A stretch of 5,717 bases of DNA from Burkholderiaceae bacterium (GTDB taxonomy: Bacteria > Pseudomonadota > Gammaproteobacteria > Burkholderiales > Burkholderiaceae): positions 1 to 5,717 of the forward strand of contig CANHMJ010000089.1 of assembly GCA_947461805.1 (NCBI GenBank), written 5' to 3'. This document shows, piece after piece, positions 1 to 5,596 of the stretch; position 1 is the stretch's first letter; each line of letters starts with the position of its first letter. Below the pieces are notes generated by a model. The model did no database searches. It saw only the letters and a program-made list of their open reading frames with translations, and was not told where the DNA came from. The position numbers and the translations under genes were made by a program.

Positions 1-369
1 GCCGCCACCAACAGCCAAGCCATCGACCACAGCAATGGTTGGAATTGGCAAATCAATCAAGGGCGCAAAGTAGCTGTCAATTGACGCCTCATAGGCGATG
101 CCATCAGCGCCACTGCTAAAGCTACTGAATTGCGCAATGTCACTGCCAGAAACAAAGGCTTGCCCACCCGCGCCGCGTAGCACTGCCACCCGAATACTCG
201 GCGTTTGGGCAATTTCCAGGCAAATACTGCGCAGACGCTCATACATGGTGATGGTCATGGCGTTGCGCGCTGCGACATGATCAAACGTAATGTGCGCAAT
301 GCCTTTATCAACCGTGAAGACGACTTGCGCTACTTTGGGGATAGAGGAGGGTGACGTAGTTGAGCTCAT
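1..369 (-). CDS. Enoyl-CoA hydratase/isomerase (crotonase) family protein, 3' end missing
   Basis: The reverse strand is open from an ATG at 369 down to base 1, giving 123 residues in frame with no stop, so the C-terminal half lies outside the window. The two crotonase oxyanion-hole regions are visible: AFVSGSDIAQF at residues 71-81 and PTIAVVDGLAVGGG at 110-123. These backbone sites hold the acyl-CoA thioester carbonyl during hydration, isomerisation or related reactions. Ser76 sits where many hydratases have Ala, which is tolerable because the backbone NH does the work. The catalytic Glu region lies beyond the edge, so hydratase, isomerase and hydrolase activities cannot be told apart. The start fits the family's N-terminus, but no convincing Shine-Dalgarno precedes it. 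The gene is divergent from the CoA-transferase at 436, suggesting shared control and a role in acyl-CoA catabolism. The family call is firm; the substrate is unknown. Confidence 0.9.
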   Translation of the reverse strand, partial: MSSTTSPSSIPKVAQVVFTVDKGIAHITFDHVAARNAMTITMYERLRSICLEIAQTPSIRVAVLRGAGGQAFVSGSDIAQFSSFSSGADGIAYEASIDSYFAPLIDLPIPTIAVVDGLAVGGG

Positions 370-435
370 AAATGATTTATATTAGACGATTGGTTCATTC
401 TAAATACAAAAGAACCGGTATACGCAAGTGAGACC
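370..435. promoter_or_regulatory. Divergent intergenic region between crotonase and CoA-transferase genes
   Basis: This 66-bp AT-rich spacer must hold the start signals for both flanking genes, unless the crotonase promoter is internal. On the minus strand TAATAT lies a few bases upstream of the crotonase ATG, which would give a very short leader and would fit the lack of a Shine-Dalgarno. On the plus strand TTATAT and TAAATA are separated by 18 bases as weak -35/-10 candidates. A short inverted repeat, GGTTC at 392-396 and GAACC at 412-416, could be a weak operator. None of these is strong; the region is inferred from gene layout. Confidence 0.4.
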
Positions 436-1680
436 ATGACAAATTCCACGCAACAGGTAAACAAGCCACTGCAGGCTGCCAATCGACCACTGCCACTTGC
501 AGGGGTACGTGTTTTGGATGTCAGTCAAGTGATGGCAGGACCATATTGCTGCATGCTCTTAGCTGACCTCGGCGCAGACGTCATTAAGATTGAGCCGCCC
601 GGCACGGGCGATCAAACCCGCGGTGCTATGGGCTTCAAAATGAAGGGCTCCGATAGCATGGGCTTTTTAAACATGAATCGCAATAAACGCAGCGTTGCCC
701 TCAATCTAAAAAGCAAAGCTGGCAAGCAGGTCTTTTTTGAGCTAGTGAAGACTGCCGATATCTTGGTTGAAAACTACCGCCCCGGAGTCATGAAAAAATT
801 GGGCATTGACTATGCCGTTTTAAAAGACATTAACCCCGGATTGGTTTACGCCAGCATCTCTGGCTTTGGTCAAACGGGCCCATGGGCAGAGCGCCCCGGC
901 TTTGATTTAATGGCTCAGGCGATGTCGGGTGTGATGAGCGTTACGGGCTACCCCGATGGACCGCCTGTAAAAGCAGGTGTTCCGGTTGCAGACATTGGCT
1001 GCGCCCTGTTTGCGGTCTATGCCATTTTGGCGGCGCATATTGGCAAGAAAAATACCGGGGAAGGGCAGTTTATTGACGCCTCCCTATTTGATGCTGCTTT
1101 GGCATTCTCCATCTGGGATACCTCGCAGTATTGGGGGACCGGAGTTGAGCCTTATAAGCTAGGTACCGCCAATCACATGAGCGCTCCTTACCAGGCCATG
1201 AAAGCGGCTGACGGTTACTTTGTGATGGGCGCCACAAATCAAAAGTTATGGGCTTTACTGTGCGACAAAATTAATCGGCCCGATCTGCAGAGCGACGCGC
1301 GCTTCATCACCAATCCTCTTCGGCTAGCGAATCGTGAAGTACTGGTTACCGAGCTTGAAAAAACCTTTGTCACTAAAACCGGGGCTGAGTGGGTGGAGTT
1401 GTTGCTGGCTGAGGGTATTCCGGCAGGCCCCATCAATACCTACCCTGAGGCATTTGAGAGCGAACATGGCAAGCACCGTCAAATGCGCATGGAAATCGAT
1501 CACCCGATTGAGGGCAAAGTTCCCAATATTGGCTTTGCAGTCAAACTATCGGGGACGCCCCAACAGGTTCGCATGCATCCGCCTTTATTGGGCGAGCACA
1601 CGCATTCAGTCTTAGCAGAAATTGGCATAACGGGCGAAGCATTAAAAGCCTTTGAGGCCGATGGTGCTTTTTTACCCTAA
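436..1680 (+). CDS. CaiB/BaiF (family III) CoA-transferase
   Basis: The 414-residue protein has the usual length for family III CoA-transferases, which move CoA between carboxylic acids through an aspartyl-CoA thioester. Visible family motifs are RVLDVSQVMAGPYCC (25-39), LGADVIKIEPPGTGDQTR (45-62), NKRSVALNLKS (83-93), the CoA-binding PGFDLMAQAMSG (154-165), and GVPVADIG (181-188), in which Asp186 is the expected catalytic nucleophile. TGEGQFIDASLFDA (207-220) and EGIPAGPIN (326-334) complete the fold. About 20 residues precede the conserved core, and no better in-frame start was found; the ribosome site is weak (GTGAG very close to ATG). It lacks an obvious glycine-rich loop like the GGGGQ of formyl-CoA:oxalate CoA-transferase, so the acid substrate cannot be named; racemase-type activity is also possible. 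It leads an operon with the VOC and methyltransferase genes and is divergent from a crotonase, which fits organic acid activation and breakdown in the cytoplasm. Confidence 0.93.
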   Translation: MTNSTQQVNKPLQAANRPLPLAGVRVLDVSQVMAGPYCCMLLADLGADVIKIEPPGTGDQTRGAMGFKMKGSDSMGFLNMNRNKRSVALNLKSKAGKQVFFELVKTADILVENYRPGVMKKLGIDYAVLKDINPGLVYASISGFGQTGPWAERPGFDLMAQAMSGVMSVTGYPDGPPVKAGVPVADIGCALFAVYAILAAHIGKKNTGEGQFIDASLFDAALAFSIWDTSQYWGTGVEPYKLGTANHMSAPYQAMKAADGYFVMGATNQKLWALLCDKINRPDLQSDARFITNPLRLANREVLVTELEKTFVTKTGAEWVELLLAEGIPAGPINTYPEAFESEHGKHRQMRMEIDHPIEGKVPNIGFAVKLSGTPQQVRMHPPLLGEHTHSVLAEIGITGEALKAFEADGAFLP

Positions 1681-1694
1681 GCAAATCCCATCAC

Positions 1695-1699
1695 AGGAG
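1695..1699 (+). promoter_or_regulatory. Ribosome binding site (AGGAG) that fixes a TTG start
   Basis: AGGAG lies 6 bases upstream of TTG at 1706 and just downstream of the CoA-transferase stop. It decides the VOC start: the upstream in-frame ATG at 1652 lies inside the CoA-transferase gene and would add 18 residues that are not part of the VOC fold. Confidence 0.75.
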
Positions 1700-1705
1700 T
1701 ATCCC

Positions 1706-2104
1706 TTGAATACCTTAATTGACCGCATTGACCACATTGTTCTCACCGTTACGGACATTGAAGTCACTACGCAGTTTTATGAAAAAGCCTTTGGTTTTGA
1801 GCGCGAGTTTTTTAGGGGGCCGGAAGGACAACCTCGCCACGCTTTGCTATTTGGGCAATTGAAAATTAATTTACAAGACCGCAATACGGAAACGCCTACC
1901 AAAGCACGCGTTCCGACAATTGGTTCGGGTGATTTTTGCTTGATCGCTTCGGTCCCATTGGATGACTTTATTCAACACCTCGAGGCGCAAAAGATCCCCA
2001 TTGATGTTGGTCCGGTTTCGCGCAGGGGCGCTTTGGGTCCGATCCGTTCCGTTTACTTGCGGGATCCCGACGGTAATTTAGTCGAAGTGGCTGAGTACGT
2101 TTAG
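1706..2104 (+). CDS. VOC family (glyoxalase-fold) protein, GLOD5-like
   Basis: From the TTG start (read as Met) this is a 132-residue single-unit vicinal oxygen chelate protein. The first beta strand carries IDHIVLTVTD (8-17) with metal-ligand candidate His10. FYEKAFGF follows at 24-31, and the C-terminal half is typical: VSRRGALGPIRSVYLRDPDG (104-123) and NLVEVAEY (124-131), with ligand candidate Glu127. Overall it resembles the eukaryotic GLOD5 and bacterial relatives (motifs recalled, not searched). In GLOD5 the middle strand reads FNLHE; here it is INLQD, putting Gln57 where a His ligand is expected. Gln can bind metal in glyoxalase I, so activity is not ruled out. The gene sits 25 bp after the CoA-transferase and 2 bp before the methyltransferase, so co-transcription is very likely. 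The reaction is unknown; epimerase, lyase, dioxygenase and resistance roles all occur in this superfamily. Confidence 0.85.
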   Translation: MNTLIDRIDHIVLTVTDIEVTTQFYEKAFGFEREFFRGPEGQPRHALLFGQLKINLQDRNTETPTKARVPTIGSGDFCLIASVPLDDFIQHLEAQKIPIDVGPVSRRGALGPIRSVYLRDPDGNLVEVAEYV

Positions 2105-2106
2105 CG

Positions 2107-2592
2107 ATGGCGCTCCAAATGCAGGCACCCAAAGGCAGTGGAATTGGTTTTGTTGTGGTGCAGGCGGTGTTGCTAGGAATACTTTTTTTCGGGCCAAGCC
2201 ATTTTAATTCTGATACCGGCATCGCAACACCGAATGGCTTGCTGCTGTGGCTCGGTTACGGTATTTTTATTCTAGGCACCGTAATTGCTTTGATAGCAGC
2301 AATTAATTTAGGAAAAAACCTAACGCCGTTACCAAGACCAAAAGAAAATGCTGAGCTGATACAAGATGGCCTATATCGCTTTGTACGGCATCCAATTTAT
2401 TTTGGGGTAATTGTGTTGACCTTTGGCTGGGGGCTAATTCAGCAATCGACCTTGGTTTGGCTGTATGTATTAATGATTGCCATATTTTTTGACATTAAAT
2501 CACGCAAAGAAGAGCAGTGGTTAGTCGAGCGGTTTTCTGCTTATGCCGATTACCAAGGGCGAGTGCGTAAGCTCATCCCTTGGGTGTATTAA
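2107..2592 (+). CDS. Membrane methyltransferase family protein (isoprenylcysteine carboxyl methyltransferase/PEMT-like)
   Basis: This 161-residue integral membrane protein has about four hydrophobic segments, near residues 12-29, 45-67, 97-112 and 115-130. The signature is RFVRHPIYFG (91-100), the RHPxY motif that binds S-adenosylmethionine in ICMT/PEMT-type enzymes. It is followed by a Glu pair in RKEEQWLVERF (133-143) and the typical tail YADYQGRVRKLIPW (146-159). Such proteins methylate lipophilic acceptors or thiols at the membrane; bacterial members are mostly uncharacterised and the acceptor cannot be read here. The start at ATG 2107 is 2 bp after the VOC stop with no clear Shine-Dalgarno, which implies translational coupling; ATG 2119 is an alternative start that would remove four residues. 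It is the last gene of the operon and meets the convergent hydrolase gene 17 bp downstream. Confidence 0.88.
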   Translation: MALQMQAPKGSGIGFVVVQAVLLGILFFGPSHFNSDTGIATPNGLLLWLGYGIFILGTVIALIAAINLGKNLTPLPRPKENAELIQDGLYRFVRHPIYFGVIVLTFGWGLIQQSTLVWLYVLMIAIFFDIKSRKEEQWLVERFSAYADYQGRVRKLIPWVY

Positions 2593-2611
2593 AGTATTTA
2601 AATCATGCTTT
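2591..2611. other. Convergent gene junction with weak AT-rich hairpin
   Basis: The stops of the methyltransferase and of the opposing hydrolase are 17 bp apart. AAAGTAT (2591-2597) and ATGCTTT (2605-2611) can pair over 7 positions, one a G-U, around a 7-base loop. The stem includes both stop codons. It is GC-poor with no following U-run in the plus direction, so it is at best a weak bidirectional terminator. Confidence 0.2.
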
Positions 2612-4208
2612 AAAAGGCTGCTACAGCACCATCGCTTCTCGGATCCCAGCCGCCACGCAGCACCCCCGATGGTTCCCGAATGATGCAACCAGCGTGGCCA
2701 ACCGTCTCATCAAAATCAGCGAGCATTTCAATGTCATGACCCATGGCAGCCAGTTGAGAAACCACTTTGCTGTCAAAGCGGGATTCTAGTTTTAGGCTGT
2801 CGCTGGTTTGACCCCAGGTTCTGCCGAGTAACCAGCGCGGCCTGCTGATGGCATCCTGCGGATTGAGTCCATAGGTCGCAGTGCGCGTAAACACAGCACA
2901 CTGGGTTTGCGGTTGACCATCTCCACCCATCGTGCCGTAGACCATGGATCGGCCATCTTTAAATAAGGCGAGGGCAGGGTTGAGGGTATGAAACGGTTTT
3001 CGATGTGGCTCTAAGGTATTTAAATTATGGGGGTCTAAGGAAAAACTGCAACCGCGGTTTTGCCAATTCACGCCGGATTTAGGTAACACAATGCCAGCAC
3101 CAAACTCATGGTAGATGCTTTGAATAAAGGAGACGCAACGGCCTTCGCCATCAATTACACCCATCCAAATCGTATCGGCTGGGCCACGGCCGGCGCCCCA
3201 AGGCAAGGCTTTCTGACCATCAACCTTGCTAGATAAATTCTTTAAAAACTCCGGCGTTAAAAAATGCTGTGCATGGTGCGACATGTATGCTGGATCGGTG
3301 ACGTGTTGATCACGCACTTTAAATGCCTGCTTCGTTGCCTCAACGCAATGGTGTACGTATTCAGCGCTATCAACAGCAAAGCGTTTTAAATTGAGCTGAT
3401 CCAGAATGCCCAAGATCATGAGGGAAACAACGCCTTGGGTGGGCGGCGTCATGTTGTAGACATTGCCTAAGCTGTGTTTGAGCTCAAGCGGATCAATTAG
3501 CTTTGCCTGATGGCGCTGCAAGTCGGCTAGGCGCAATGGACTGCCGATGGCGGTTAATTCTTTGGCGAGTAATTCGGCGAGTTCGCCGCGGTAATAATCA
3601 TCGGCCCCTTTTTTAGCAATGTGCCTGAGGGTAGCTGCAAGTCGACCTTGCTTAAAAATGCTACCGACCTCTGGGCTTTTTCCGTTCACTAAAAAAGTTT
3701 CGGCAAAGCCTGGAATAGACGATAACTCGGGACGCTTTTTTTCGGTCAAACTGGATTGGCTAAACGTGACAGGCACACCTGCTTCTGCATAATGAATTGC
3801 ATCCTCTAATAGGCGGGATAAAGGCAATTTGCCACCGAAACCTTTCTTGGATAGTGCATGCGCAGCTCCCCATCCCGAAATGGTTCCAGCAACCGTATTA
3901 GCCGCTACAGGGCCGCGAAAGGGAATCGATTTGGTAATACCTTGGTCGGCATACCATTTCTTTGTGGCTATTCCAGCCGATGCGCCACAGGCATCAATGC
4001 CACCCATGGCCTTGCCTGGAGCATGAATAACCCAAAACGAGTCGCCGCCAATGGAGTTCATGTGGGGATAGACCACGGCAATGGTCGCCGCTGCCGAAAT
4101 CATCGCCTCCAGGGCATTGCCACCGTCGCGCAATACGGCAAGGGCCGACTCAGACGCGAGCGAGTGTGGCGCCACTGCCATTCCTTGAATACCCCATTTT
4201 GCTTGCAT
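2610..4208 (-). CDS. Gamma-glutamyltransferase-family Ntn hydrolase, HpxW (oxamate amidohydrolase)-like proenzyme
   Basis: The 532 residues span the whole GGT fold. The N-terminus (GMAVAPHSLASESALAVLRD at 9-28, then GGNALEAMISAA) lacks a signal peptide, unlike periplasmic GGT, so it should act in the cytoplasm. Self-cleavage is expected before Thr346 in GPADTIWMGVID (342-353), giving chains of about 345 and 187 residues with Thr346 as nucleophile. FIQSIYHEFGAGIVLP (361-376), KPFHTLNPALALFKDG (404-419) and MVYGTMGGDGQPQTQ (422-436) follow. Compared with E. coli GGT from memory, the glutamate-binding Arg114 aligns with Lys83, the Ser462-Ser463 pair with His407-Thr408, and the Asp433 region becomes NRGCSF. 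Gamma-glutamyl specificity is therefore unlikely. The same motifs recall HpxW, which hydrolyses oxamate to oxalate and ammonia. AGAGAG lies 8 bases before the ATG. The gene is divergent from a TRAP transporter. Family call firm; oxamate substrate is inference. Confidence 0.9.
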   Translation of the reverse strand: MQAKWGIQGMAVAPHSLASESALAVLRDGGNALEAMISAAATIAVVYPHMNSIGGDSFWVIHAPGKAMGGIDACGASAGIATKKWYADQGITKSIPFRGPVAANTVAGTISGWGAAHALSKKGFGGKLPLSRLLEDAIHYAEAGVPVTFSQSSLTEKKRPELSSIPGFAETFLVNGKSPEVGSIFKQGRLAATLRHIAKKGADDYYRGELAELLAKELTAIGSPLRLADLQRHQAKLIDPLELKHSLGNVYNMTPPTQGVVSLMILGILDQLNLKRFAVDSAEYVHHCVEATKQAFKVRDQHVTDPAYMSHHAQHFLTPEFLKNLSSKVDGQKALPWGAGRGPADTIWMGVIDGEGRCVSFIQSIYHEFGAGIVLPKSGVNWQNRGCSFSLDPHNLNTLEPHRKPFHTLNPALALFKDGRSMVYGTMGGDGQPQTQCAVFTRTATYGLNPQDAISRPRWLLGRTWGQTSDSLKLESRFDSKVVSQLAAMGHDIEMLADFDETVGHAGCIIREPSGVLRGGWDPRSDGAVAAF

Positions 4209-4216
4209 TTTTTTTG

Positions 4217-4222
4217 CTCTCT
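4217..4222 (-). promoter_or_regulatory. Ribosome binding site of the GGT-family gene
   Basis: AGAGAG on the minus strand, 8 bases upstream of ATG 4208 and separated from it by C plus seven A residues. It is a moderate Shine-Dalgarno that supports this start. Confidence 0.5.
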
Positions 4223-4242
4223 GCTGTTAACGCGTAATTAAA

Positions 4243-4271
4243 GACATAGTTTAAATTGATGCATTCACCAA
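4243..4271 (-). promoter_or_regulatory. Candidate sigma70 promoter for the GGT-family gene
   Basis: On the minus strand TTGGTG (4271-4266) and TATGTC (4248-4243) are 17 bases apart, leaving a leader of roughly 30 bases to the ATG at 4208. Both boxes are weak matches. The call rests mainly on spacing and position, and the 12-bp direct repeat overlaps the promoter. Confidence 0.25.
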
Positions 4272-4281
4272 ATTGATGCAT
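4253..4281. repeat. Tandem 12-bp direct repeat, candidate regulator site
   Basis: AAATTGATGCAT occurs exactly at 4253-4264 and again at 4270-4281, a 17-bp period with TCACC between. Each unit ends in the palindrome ATGCAT. The repeats cover the candidate -35 and spacer of the hydrolase promoter, where a bound regulator would block or aid transcription. An exact 12-bp match so close by is unlikely by chance even in AT-rich DNA. The binding protein is unknown. Confidence 0.55.
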
Positions 4282-4304
4282 GAACACCACCGGCTACCAA
4301 AATA

Positions 4305-4319
4305 GTGCAATAAATGCAC
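4305..4319. repeat. Inverted repeat GTGCA-ATAAA-TGCAC
   Basis: Perfect 5-bp arms, GTGCA at 4305-4309 and TGCAC at 4315-4319, flank a 5-base centre. The TGCAC half-site recurs twice at 4400-4409, suggesting that one regulator may bind both places in this divergent spacer. Short arms make this tentative. Confidence 0.35.
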
Positions 4320-4343
4320 CTAACTAGGGAATATCCTGATTAG
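4320..4343. repeat. Imperfect 24-bp dyad, operator candidate
   Basis: CTAACTAGG (4320-4328) and CCTGATTAG (4335-4343) are inverted copies matching at 7 of 9 positions around the 6-base centre GAATAT. It adjoins the GTGCA inverted repeat and lies midway between the two divergent genes, upstream of both candidate promoters. An operator is more likely than a transcript hairpin because the stem is AT-rich and has no U-run. Confidence 0.35.
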
Positions 4344-4386
4344 AACAAGTTGGGTTTGTACTAAATTGAATCGGAAGCATACATTT

Positions 4387-4415
4387 TTGATATTTTAGTT
4401 GCACTGCACAATATT
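4387..4415 (+). promoter_or_regulatory. Candidate sigma70 promoter for the TRAP transporter operon
   Basis: TTGATA (4387-4392) matches the -35 consensus at five of six positions, and AATATT (4410-4415) lies 17 bases downstream as a four-of-six -10 box. This would leave a leader of about 40 bases containing the Shine-Dalgarno. A second, overlapping arrangement starts at TTGAAT (4366-4371), so the exact start is uncertain. Confidence 0.4.
4399..4411. promoter_or_regulatory. TTGCACTGCACAA operator-like site inside the promoter spacer
   Basis: The site has outer dyad symmetry (TTG..C.G..CAA) and contains TGCAC twice in tandem. It lies between and against the candidate -35 and -10 boxes of the TRAP promoter, a typical place for a repressor. 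The TGCAC half-site also forms the inverted repeat at 4305-4319. The regulator is not in the window. Confidence 0.35.
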
Positions 4416-4450
4416 AATCACATCATTTTTTTAATTAATTTCAACCTCTT

Positions 4451-4455
4451 AGGAG
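4451..4455 (+). promoter_or_regulatory. Ribosome binding site of the TRAP binding protein gene
   Basis: AGGAG lies 7 bases upstream of ATG 4463, a strong site that fits the high expression usual for solute-binding proteins. Confidence 0.8.
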
Positions 4456-4462
4456 ATTTAAT

Positions 4463-5563
4463 ATGGAATCAAACCGCCGTAAGTTTTTGAGTACCGGTAT
4501 TGGTGCAGGCGTTGCCAGTGTTGCTCTTGGAGCGCCAGCCATCGTGCAAGCCCAATCAGCACAAACGTTTAACTGGAAAATGACCAGCGCCTATCCAAAA
4601 GGCTCACCTTTCTACATGGATGGTCCTGGCAGCGCAACCGATCTTGCTAAGCGCATCGGTGAGATGTCCAATGGGCGCCTGAAGATTCAAGTCTTTGGTG
4701 CAGGCGAATTAATCCCAGCGTTCGAAGGTTTTGATGCGGTACGTTCCGGCACGGTCGAAATGAATCATGCCAATAGCTACTTTTGGACTGGCAAAACATT
4801 TGCTGCACAGTATTTCACAGCGGTCCCATTTGGCCTGAACTTTCAGGGCATGAATGGCTGGCTCTATGACGGCGGCGGCATCGATCTCTGGAACGAGACC
4901 TACGCTCCATTTGGCATGGTTGCGATGCCTTGCGGAAACACTGGCGTCCAAATGACCGGCTGGTTTAAAAAGAAAATTAATACCGTAGCGGACTTAAAAG
5001 GCCTGAAGATGCGTATCCCTGGCCTCGCCGGCAAGGTCTACGCCAATCTTGGTGTTGATGTGAAGGTGCTTCCAGGCGGTGAGATTTTCCCTGCGCTGGA
5101 GCGCGGTGTTATTGATGCAGCTGAGTTCGTTGGCCCATTCCAGGATCGTCGTCTGGGTTTGCAAAAAGCAGCTAAGTTTTACTACACCACCGGCTGGCAT
5201 GAGCCCGCAACTACGTCAGAGCTCCTCATCAACAAAGCAGCTTGGGAGAAGTTACCAAAAGACCTGCAGGCTGTGGTCCAAAATGCATCGGCCGCATGCA
5301 ATGTGATTGGCGAGGCATGGTGCCAGCGCAATAACGCAGAAGCGATGGAAGACTTAGTCAAGAAACAGGGCGTCACTGCACTGCCACTGCCAGATTCAGT
5401 CGTGACTGCAATGCGCGCTGAAACGAAGAAGATTTTGGATGCGGCCGCAGCGGCTGACCCAATGACAAAGAAAGTGCATGACTCGTATTTTGCTTTTAAG
5501 AAAAGCTATGACAGCTGGGCTTCATACAGTGAAGCAACGTACCACAGCAAAGTCCGCGGCTAA
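4463..5563 (+). CDS. TRAP transporter solute-binding protein (DctP family, TakP-like), Tat-exported
   Basis: This 366-residue periplasmic binding protein captures a carboxylate and delivers it to the TRAP permease. The N-terminus carries a twin-arginine signal: NRRKFLST (4-11), a hydrophobic stretch to about 28, and a likely cleavage after Ala30 in IVQA-QSA. The mature part shows FGAGELIPAFEGFDAVRSG (78-96), GNTGVQMTGWF (158-168), LKMRIPGLAGKVYANLG (181-197), GGEIFPALERGVIDAAEF (205-222) and GWHEP (244-248). Arg184 is the conserved carboxylate-binding Arg of the family. By recalled comparison Gln163 and Glu221 match ligand or sodium contacts of the 2-oxoacid binder TakP; TakP has Trp where Phe222 is found here. 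This points to a 2-oxoacid, lactate-type or similar small carboxylate. The small permease gene follows after 33 bp. The gene is divergent from the HpxW-like hydrolase, so the ligand may be that enzyme's substrate. Family firm; ligand inferred. Confidence 0.93.
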   Translation: MESNRRKFLSTGIGAGVASVALGAPAIVQAQSAQTFNWKMTSAYPKGSPFYMDGPGSATDLAKRIGEMSNGRLKIQVFGAGELIPAFEGFDAVRSGTVEMNHANSYFWTGKTFAAQYFTAVPFGLNFQGMNGWLYDGGGIDLWNETYAPFGMVAMPCGNTGVQMTGWFKKKINTVADLKGLKMRIPGLAGKVYANLGVDVKVLPGGEIFPALERGVIDAAEFVGPFQDRRLGLQKAAKFYYTTGWHEPATTSELLINKAAWEKLPKDLQAVVQNASAACNVIGEAWCQRNNAEAMEDLVKKQGVTALPLPDSVVTAMRAETKKILDAAAAADPMTKKVHDSYFAFKKSYDSWASYSEATYHSKVRG

Positions 5564-5573
5564 TCTGCTTTTT
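5556..5573 (+). terminator. Weak hairpin plus T-run between binding protein and permease genes
   Basis: GCGG (5556-5559) can pair with CTGC (5565-5568), one pair being G-U, around a 5-base loop, followed by five T residues. It overlaps the stop codon. It is too short to be a full terminator but could act as a partial one, lowering permease expression relative to the binding protein. Confidence 0.2.
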
Positions 5574-5586
5574 AATTATTTGAGTT

Positions 5587-5590
5587 AGGA
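5587..5590 (+). promoter_or_regulatory. Ribosome binding site that fixes a GTG start
   Basis: AGGA lies 6 bases upstream of GTG 5597. The ATG at 5595, which overlaps this GTG, is out of frame and reaches a stop after five codons, so GTG is the real start. Confidence 0.65.
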
Positions 5591-5596
5591 ATTCAT

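Noticed and set aside
1652..1705. Upstream in-frame ATG that would extend the VOC protein by 18 residues
   Set aside because: It overlaps the CoA-transferase end, the extra residues are not part of the VOC fold, and AGGAG sits correctly for TTG 1706.
2580..2789. 69-residue plus-strand open frame across the convergent junction
   Set aside because: It overlaps the ends of two firm genes in other frames, has no ribosome site and shows no recognisable motif.
3858..4241. 127-residue open frame antisense to the hydrolase gene
   Set aside because: It lies opposite a clearly conserved coding sequence, has a composition typical of a shadow frame, and shows no recognisable domain.
4209..4462. Small gene, riboswitch or sigma54 promoter in the divergent spacer
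   Set aside because: No open frame with a ribosome site, no strong GC-rich RNA structure, and no GG/GC pair at the -24/-12 spacing beside TTGCA were found.
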